From: Hsuehochloa calcarea
Lineage: Eukaryota; Streptophyta; Magnoliopsida; Poales; Poaceae
DNA length: 64,000 bases
Direction: 5' to 3'
NCBI GenBank assembly: GCA_036346395.1
Contig: CM070596.1
Coordinates: 24,342,177 to 24,406,176, forward strand
Shown: positions 57,400 to 64,000 of the stretch, piece by piece
How the letters are laid out: the number at the start of each line of letters is the position of its first letter
How positions within the stretch are numbered: the stretch's first letter is position 1
The notes under the pieces: model-generated
The model's input: only the letters and a program-made list of their open reading frames with translations
Databases searched by the model: none
Told to the model about the DNA's origin: nothing
Made by a program: the position numbers and the translations under genes

Positions 57400-59480
57400 A
57401 AGTTGAGTGTAAAAAGTATAAAATGCTTTAGAAAAATTCAGAAAATATTTATTTGTACAATGAAAATTCATATCACATCAAAAATTAATAACTAACGCAA
57501 ACCAACTCCAAATCAAGTGAAATTAATTTTCATATATTTAATTTTAAGTGAAATTTATTTTTAAATAGGTTTCAAATTTTCCTCTGTATAAGAGAATATA
57601 GTTTTTGGAAATTGATCCAAAACTAAATTATTTTTACACTAGAAAATGCCACTAACTTTCAAAATTCATAACAAATTCATATGAACTCCAAATGAGATGA
57701 ACCAAGTTATTTTGGCCTAATAATTTTATTATATATCCAACCATATAATCCTTATCTCCATCACAGTTCTACAAATTTTCACGAAAAATTGAAATTCGGA
57801 TGAAGAGTACCCGAGGGGTATTTTTCAGCCTTTTTCTAAAACCTGCTTTTTAAATTGCCATTACTCTCTCATATGATATCCAAATTAAATAATTATTTCA
57901 CCTAAATTCATATTAACTCATAATATAGCTACTGTAAAAATTTCATGCATTTTTGAGCAATTTGAATTTTTGGTTTTTCTCGGTATTCATTCGAAGTCGC
58001 TATTTCTATAGAGTCCGAGTTTTCGCAAATGAACGACTACATAACAGAGAGTGAGAAAGTGAACTCCCAGCAAGGCAAGCATCATTTTAACTTTCTTTTG
58101 TGTCATATTGATACTGTATTTTGATTGGTTAAGTGTAATGATAATTGCTTGCGTGCTAATTTTGTTATGTCGCTATTTTTGTGTTGTATGGTTAGTTATG
58201 TCCTATTCATGAGGTTATCCTTGAATTATTGCAGTACCCACATACTTATGTTAGGTCGTGTGAAATATATTATGGGATTGCTTAGCATTGCAAGTCTAGT
58301 TGCGATAGATTGATTGTCAAGAATAACCCGACAATTATGGTAGAAACAAACTTTCTTATCTTCTTTTTATTCTAGATCTTTGTATATGTTTCTCAAGTTA
58401 AAATTTGTTATTTCAAAAGAGTATTGGGTCCAGACAAGTGGTTGCTAGTGATGGTGCCTTCGTGCACGAGATCGGGTATGTGGTTGTCTTGTCTAGACCA
58501 ACAAGGACCGAACTTTTGTGACGTCGTTGATTCAAGTAAAACTCGTGCTATCACACGCGGGATATGAGTACCGCTTGGTCAAGTAAAGGGAAGGTTTTAT
58601 TGGTTTGGACCGCAGGTGGTGCGAGGACATAGCGACCGTGAAATCCTATGTTCCTTAGGAACCCAGTGTAATATATACTGTGCATGGGAGCACGATATTA
58701 TGTTGGGGGTTCAACCAACGTACTAACTACTTACATTGGCCCCTATGACACAACGTGCATGCCCGCTTAGAATTTGCTATATGCTTATGTATTAAGTTGG
58801 GGTTTCATGTTGCATGGGTGGTCTGACTCAATAAGGCTCCCTTTCTGATAAATATCGAATCTCGATTTTCCCGGCCAACACACCAAAGGAAGTGTGTTAA
58901 TTCCAGAGGCTTACGGGCTAGTCGAGTCGTGTGTATAAAGTAGTACACCTCTGTAGAGATAAATCTATTCAAATAGCCGTGTCCATGGTTACGGACGATC
59001 GCTTGAATTCGAGAGTCATTATTGTTAGACTTTGAATAAAATTGGCAAGGTTATAACATGGTATTTGGCATGAACGGGTGTTCATGTATTTTAGTTTATC
59101 AAAGTGGGCTGCCACTTTGGCATTTGTTTGATTCAATTGTTTAACAATGTATCACTTTATCACATGCTTTATGTCTACTTCAAATCTGATTTTGAAATGG
59201 CAATTGAAAAACTAGTATGTGTAGATCAAAACTTGTTGCGTCTTTCGCAAAACTAAAACCACAAATTCTATCCTTTGATAGTACCTTTGTAATCAACCGA
59301 TTGCCTTGGGTTATTGGACACACCATGCTGGATCTTTTGGTTTATTTACTTTGTTTCCACTACTACTTATTATTCTTATTTGAATTTGGCTGGTCGATCA
59401 CTTGTAATAGTTGTAGACTTAACTAGTATGTTGAGTATCTTTTGGATTATCAATGTACGAATGTTGTATGGATGTGATTG
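57400..59480 (+). mobile_element. Decayed LTR-like sequence, opposite orientation to D/E/F
   Basis: The plus strand has, in order, motifs that occur reversed in the F, E and D LTRs: cagcaaggcaagcatcatttt (58059-58085; F has aacttgccttg), ctctgtagagataaatctattcaaatagccgtgtccatgg (58948-58987) and a gaattc-rich stretch beyond. Termini are not identifiable. No coding capacity. Confidence 0.5.
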
Positions 59481-59812
59481 ACGTTGATGAGCGTATGTGC
59501 GTGTTGGTCGCTGATCTTGGGAGCCAACACGAGACACATACCCGCTGTTGTGAATTCCATTTTAACTCCTCTGAGTGTGGACTTGGACCGTTGGAGAACC
59601 GGTCATCATGTAGTGCTTGCAGAGGAGCAGTACACATGATCATGGAGGCTCTAGTTTCGGTCGGGCCTTCTCACTTGGATGGAGTTAAAGTGGAATTCAT
59701 TCACTTGAGGCCCAGAGTTATTTCCATAAGACCGAGAAGGCCTCGATCTTACGAAAATAACCCGGGGATCCTCATAATAACCCATTAATATCATCTTAGC
59801 AGATTGCTCATT
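59481..59812. other. Unassigned sequence before LTR H
   Basis: Contains most of a 111-codon plus-strand ORF (59453-59788, MYECCMDVIDVDERM) with several Cys but no recognisable domain, no regulatory context and no homologous copy in the window. Confidence 0.4.
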
Positions 59813-61474
59813 TATAACACCCTATTTCAAAATTTAGCATTCATGGGGTTATTCGTGGTGGAGTGCATCAATCCTTATTACTAGCCCCTCCCATGCATGA
59901 TGTCTGTGTAGAAAGTACCTAAAAGATAAACAAAACGACAAGCGTGAGTCCACGACTCAACAAAGTACAAATAAGTCAATAACCCAAAATTCATCTTTGC
60001 CGCAATCAACTATTCACAAAATTTCATATCATTCGGCTCATGTGCTCATGCAATTTAAATGCTACAAATGCATCTTTTCTTTACTCTTTGCATTTACCGG
60101 TAATACAGAGTATTCATCCGTCGATGCATACCCATGCATGTGCCTTCTAGCACAGGGACCATAAGCCCACACTCCATGAATGTGGGGACCTCACGCCCGT
60201 CTAATATATGACGAGGACCTCAAAATCAATACTTGGTCACCACGTAGCTAAGTCTCAAGAATAATGACATGACGCATATGAGTCTATTCATTTATTCACC
60301 ATGAGAATGTAACGATCAGTAGCAAAAAATCATGAATAAAGAACATAATCATAATACAAGCATTCATGAACCTTCTCTTCAATTTTTCTACCCACAATTG
60401 CACTTGCCTCAACCGTGTGGAGCTTGATGATGCGAAGAGGATGCTGCCCCCGGATTCAAACCACCACTTGAACATTTTAATAACCATACTAAGAGGACAT
60501 TTCTGAGCACACGACATTGTTTAAAAAAAATTATACAATTATCTACGCTACTTAGCGCAACCCAAACATCACATCCCAAGAAACATCGATCTGTCCCAAA
60601 ACAGGATAGTCCTCTTTTAAAAATCATAACCCTTCGTCGGATTACCCAAAAATGGTGTTCTTTGATTATATGGAAAGCTTACTAAATTACCCACATTAAA
60701 CTAGTTAGTGAGATTCCCAGATTATGTCATTCACTATCTCTATTAAGCAGATATTAAAACTGCTAGAACCTGGTAGATGTTCTAGAAGAACTAAAACATT
60801 CATAACTTTCAGTATGTACATCCAAAAATTATGTTATTTAACTTTATCGAAACCTTATTAGATCTTCTACAATTTTCATGTTGGTGGTATCCTCTAAATG
60901 ATTTGCTAACGACGCTGCCCACAGATCTCTAGGAGACGGCCAGATCAAATTTCGCACTTAACAACTCTAAAACTACATATCACTATAGAATGCCAGAACT
61001 CGATCTATTACCCGATATCGCCAAATCACAACACTAAAAGACTAAGCGAATGGGAACTGAGAGTTACCCTTGAAGAACACACTAAAAAGTTGCAAGATCT
61101 ACCACGAGATCCCTCTCCCTTCTCTTCTCCCTTCTCCCCCTTCCTTCTCCTTGGCCAGTCACCACCAATGGGGATCTTTCCCCTTCTTCTACTTTGCTGG
61201 CAGCAAAGGAGGCACACCAGGGGAGGAGGCATAGCAATGGGTGCTAGACAGGGAGGGAGTGGCGGCCAAGGTGGGAGGCGCCCTAGGGTTTCCCCCCTTA
61301 TAAGGCCGGCTGCCCCCTTCCCCCATTGGGCCAAATTGTTGTGGGCCGAGAGCCCACAGCCCAGGTTGTCTAAAATGTGCAACCCCCCAAAACCTTTGTC
61401 AAATCCATTCTCTCTAATCAATTCTCCTCCCTAAAGTCTTTCTTCTCACTTAAATGTAATTGGGGTATTACAGT
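59813..61474 (-). mobile_element. LTR H (solo or truncated)
   Basis: Starts TATAACACCC (family start TGTAACACC with G to A) and ends TTGGGGTATTACA. It shares several blocks with LTR B. Flanks tcatt and gtcgt do not match, so no TSD is visible. No primer-binding site adjoins its left end. A TATA-like cttataagg is at 61297-61305. Confidence 0.75.
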
Positions 61475-61518
61475 CGTCATCTTTTCTCTCTAGGCGGTGA
61501 AGTCTAATAAATGAGAGA

Positions 61519-61534
61519 CCAAACTCTGACACCA
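61519..61534 (-). promoter_or_regulatory. Primer-binding site of element I
   Basis: Minus strand TGGTGTCAGAGTTTGG, close to the TGGTATCAGAG primer site, two bases from the LTR start at 61537. Only 44 bp separate it from the end of LTR H, so the rest of element I's interior is missing here. Confidence 0.75.
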
Positions 61535-62404
61535 ATTGTAAGGTCGAGGAGGCCGACTAGAGGGAGTGAATAGGTGATTTTTAAATTATTTTTTTGGCCA
61601 AAACTAAGTTTTATGCGCAGAACCGTCAATCAAATCGGTTTGCTATAATTAAAACCTAAATCGTCTAGTCTCAAATTTGTGCACCAACAACCTAACTCTA
61701 TGTAAAGGTTTGCAATCCTAGGAGCACAAGAAGCAAACCACAATTGACACAAGATCTTTTTACTGTGGTGTTCGGAGACTTACTGATCTTCCCTAATCTA
61801 TGTTGAGGTAAGCCCAAATTAATTGGACCGACACCACAAATTAAGCCAGCACCTCGAATCCATAAGGTTTTCTCTTCCTCTACTCCAGAGATGGTGAGCA
61901 CCGAACCACACACAACACCTAGACCTTCTCACAAACTTTTTTGAGAATATCATTGGCAAAACTCCCCTAAACCATCTAGGACGCGTCAACCTCCGAGGGT
62001 AGCAAGCCGGAGACCCTCACTTGGATGAATCAAGTGCCGAAGCTCCATGGATACACGATCCACCACCAAGTGCAACATATGCACAATGATTTGCCTCTCC
62101 AAGCCCACCAAGTGTAAGACAAGCACATAAGAGGTGAGAGGTTGCTCTTAGGTGAAGGAAATGAAACAATGAGCGGCACCCTTGCCCAACAGACCAAAAG
62201 GTGGTATGTATACCCCATACCAAAAAACTAGGCGTTGGAGCAAGATTCTTGCAAAAATCGAGGAAAACCGGTCATTGCCAACTAATGGTCGAGTTAGAAC
62301 GGCCTCTCGCAACGACTAGAGAACTAGCCGTTACAATGTCCTTTGGACTAACCACCCACACAGTGCTAGTTAGGCTGGCTGGCCGGTCGGCTGACTACCT
62401 AGTA

Positions 62405-62707
62405 GCGGTGAGACCGCTGCCGTGAGACCGCTACCTCGTAGCCAGTCAGACCGCCCTACAATTTTCAAAGAAAGGCAAAAACATGCTCCCTGGAAAAAAA
62501 ATAAACTAGCAACTGATGCCCGTTAGACCGCAAGGACCGGTTAGACCACCTAAGGAAATATTGGCTGGTGTTCAAAAACACACCTTCTGTCAAATGGGCC
62601 GAAGTGCCAAATTAGGACATTCTTAATTTGGTCGGTCAAACCGGCAACTAGTGCCTTGTCAGACACCACCAGTGGTCAGACCAGCCAACACATGGCGGTC
62701 AGACTGC
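62405..62707. repeat. Dispersed GGTCAGACC-like palindromic words
   Basis: Seven or more copies of gcGGTNAGACCgc: 62405-62417, 62421-62430, 62444-62455, 62520-62530, 62537-62548, 62672-62684 and 62695-62707, with weaker ones near 62628 and 62772. Spacing is irregular. Confidence 0.8.
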
Positions 62708-63083
62708 TCGGCTTAAGTCTAGACAAGCAAGGAGACAGAGCCTCTGGAAAAACACTACCGATAACCAAATGCCGGTTGGATCGCTCAAGCGATCAGGCCA
62801 GCCAACACATGTAGAGATGCAACGTACTTTGGCAAATTTACAAAACATATTCGCAAATCGTAGTGCCAAGCAAACAAAGGTTAAAACAAGATTCACAACA
62901 AGTTGCAAAACTCATTTGCCAATTTTAGAATCATGTCATAAAGATTAGGAACAAGGACACAAACAGTTTGCAAAATACATTTGCAAAACTAAAGTCACAT
63001 ACTACAAGAAATATGCATGAGCCTCAACTATTTGCGAAACACAGTCGCAAATACTAGCATCATGCCACAGAGATCTAGAGCAA

Positions 63084-63856
63084 GCACAATGAGCTATCAA
63101 CACATGATACACTCAAGCTGCTAGTCAATACTTCTATTAATAGGACGGCAACCTATACTAGTAACCTGGTCACCCAACCAAACACCATAACCGGTAAAAT
63201 GAGTAAGAAACAAATCGTTAGCCTATGCTAGTTATACCTTTGCCTTGCGCATCCACCTGGAGCATTTTGGTTGATGATGAACATTTACACTCCAAGACTG
63301 GGTTCTTGACTTGAGCATCAAGACATGACGCCGATCACTTGACTTGATGGCATTCAACACATGAAGCCATCCAAAGTCACTCATCAATATGGGACATCTC
63401 CTATTTCATCAACTCATGATAAATATTAGTCTCACAAATCGATTGTCATTAATTACTAAAACACTCCAAGAGTAAGCACAATAAGCTATCAACACATGAC
63501 ACACTTAAACTACTAGTCAATATCCCTCTTAATAGGATGACAACCTATACTAGCAACCCAGTCATCCAATCGAACACTGTAATCGGTAAAATAACTAAGA
63601 AATAAATCCTTAGTCTATGCTGATCATACCTTTGCCTTGCGTATCCACTTGGAGCATTTCGGTTGATGACGAATATCCTTACTCCAAGACCAGGTTTTTG
63701 ACTTAAACATCAACACATAACGTCGATCACTACTTGATGGCATTCAACACATGGAGCCATCCAAAGTCACTCATCACTATAGGACATCACCTATTTCATC
63801 AACTCATAAAAATTAGACCCACAAATCGATTGTCGTTAATTACTAAAACAGTCCAT
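63084..63856. repeat. Tandem duplication, 2 x 392 bp
   Basis: Unit 1 starts gcacaatgagctatcaacac (63084), unit 2 gcacaataagctatcaacac (63476). They stay colinear through ttgccttgcg-atccac-tggagcatt and gatggcattcaacacatg to tactaaaaca-tcca. Identity by eye is roughly 85 percent, so the duplication is old. Confidence 0.92.
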
Positions 63857-64000
63857 TAACTCACTGTGTCTACCTCAGTGCCAAACCGGGCTCACCTGTC
63901 AGATTTTTTAAAGTAAATTTCATAAAACTACAACTTTACTATCTAAACTATCAATAAACTACAACTTTCGTGTCATTGGTGTCCGCTAGTCGGAGCCACG

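Larger units (their letters stand above)
61537..64000 (-). mobile_element. LTR I, partial, runs off right edge
   Basis: Begins TGTAAGGTCGAGGAGG next to the primer-binding site. At least 2.4 kb long; the other end lies outside the window. It contains clustered GGTCAGACC-type words and a two-copy 392-bp tandem repeat. No coding domains; ORFs such as 61698-61913 and 62201-62425 are unsupported. Confidence 0.7.

Noticed and set aside
59453..59788. 111-codon Cys-containing ORF as a possible small host gene
   Set aside because: No recognisable domain, no promoter or splice context that I can support, and it is surrounded by LTR sequence. Left as unassigned.
63084..63856. CRISPR-like or satellite array
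   Set aside because: Only two long diverged units with no spacers, in a eukaryotic LTR; a simple tandem duplication.
1..64000. tRNA or rRNA genes
   Set aside because: The only tRNA-like matches are 12-16 base primer-binding sites complementary to tRNA 3' ends; no cloverleaf or rRNA sequence was recognised.

Overview
This window is plant nuclear DNA, almost certainly from a grass genome and probably rice or a close relative. Nearly everything recognisable is LTR retrotransposon of the Ty3/gypsy superfamily: primer-binding sites match initiator Met-tRNA (TGGTATCAGAGC type), several LTRs are 2-4 kb, polyproteins are chromovirus-like, and target-site duplications (TSDs) are 5 bp. I see no convincing host gene, tRNA, rRNA or CRISPR array. 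The species is inferred from element style only.

Layout. 1-1085 is the end of an LTR running off the left edge. 1086-about 5716 is element A, a 5'-truncated plus-strand gag-pol with readable zinc knuckle, protease, reverse transcriptase, RNase H and integrase. After a short noncoding flank, 6304-55347 is one outer minus-strand element, D, bounded by TSD ATTGC. D has unusually long LTRs (about 4.1 kb when reassembled) and a 2 kb interior coding only a gag-like protein with five zinc knuckles. Everything else in that span is nested in D. Solo LTR E (6797-9911, TSD ATCTA) sits in the left LTR. Noncoding element B (16394-40944) and chromovirus C (41685-54718, TSD GAGGT) sit in the right LTR. B is itself split by F (17061-36993, TSD ATTAA), which has the order LTR-internal-LTR-internal-LTR. 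C's second LTR is split by G (50510-54284), which is circularly permuted: pol tail, LTR, then gag-protease, flanked by CCTCT.

Right of D, 55353-59812 is noncoding and contains a decayed, opposite-strand LTR-like stretch. 59813-61474 is another LTR (H). From 61537 to the window end is the start of a further LTR (I) with a two-copy 392-bp tandem repeat.

Two mutation styles stand out. In D, all five internal stops of the zinc-knuckle reading frame are TAG, each one C-to-T step from CAG, as expected from decay of CHG-methylated cytosine. In F, C and possibly G, near-identical copies differ mainly at CAG/CTG sites by small indels or scrambled trinucleotides, which breaks every long reading frame. 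That is either a consensus-sequence artefact at methylated sites or an unusual mutation process. Insertion order from nesting: D first; then B, C and E; then F into B and G into C.
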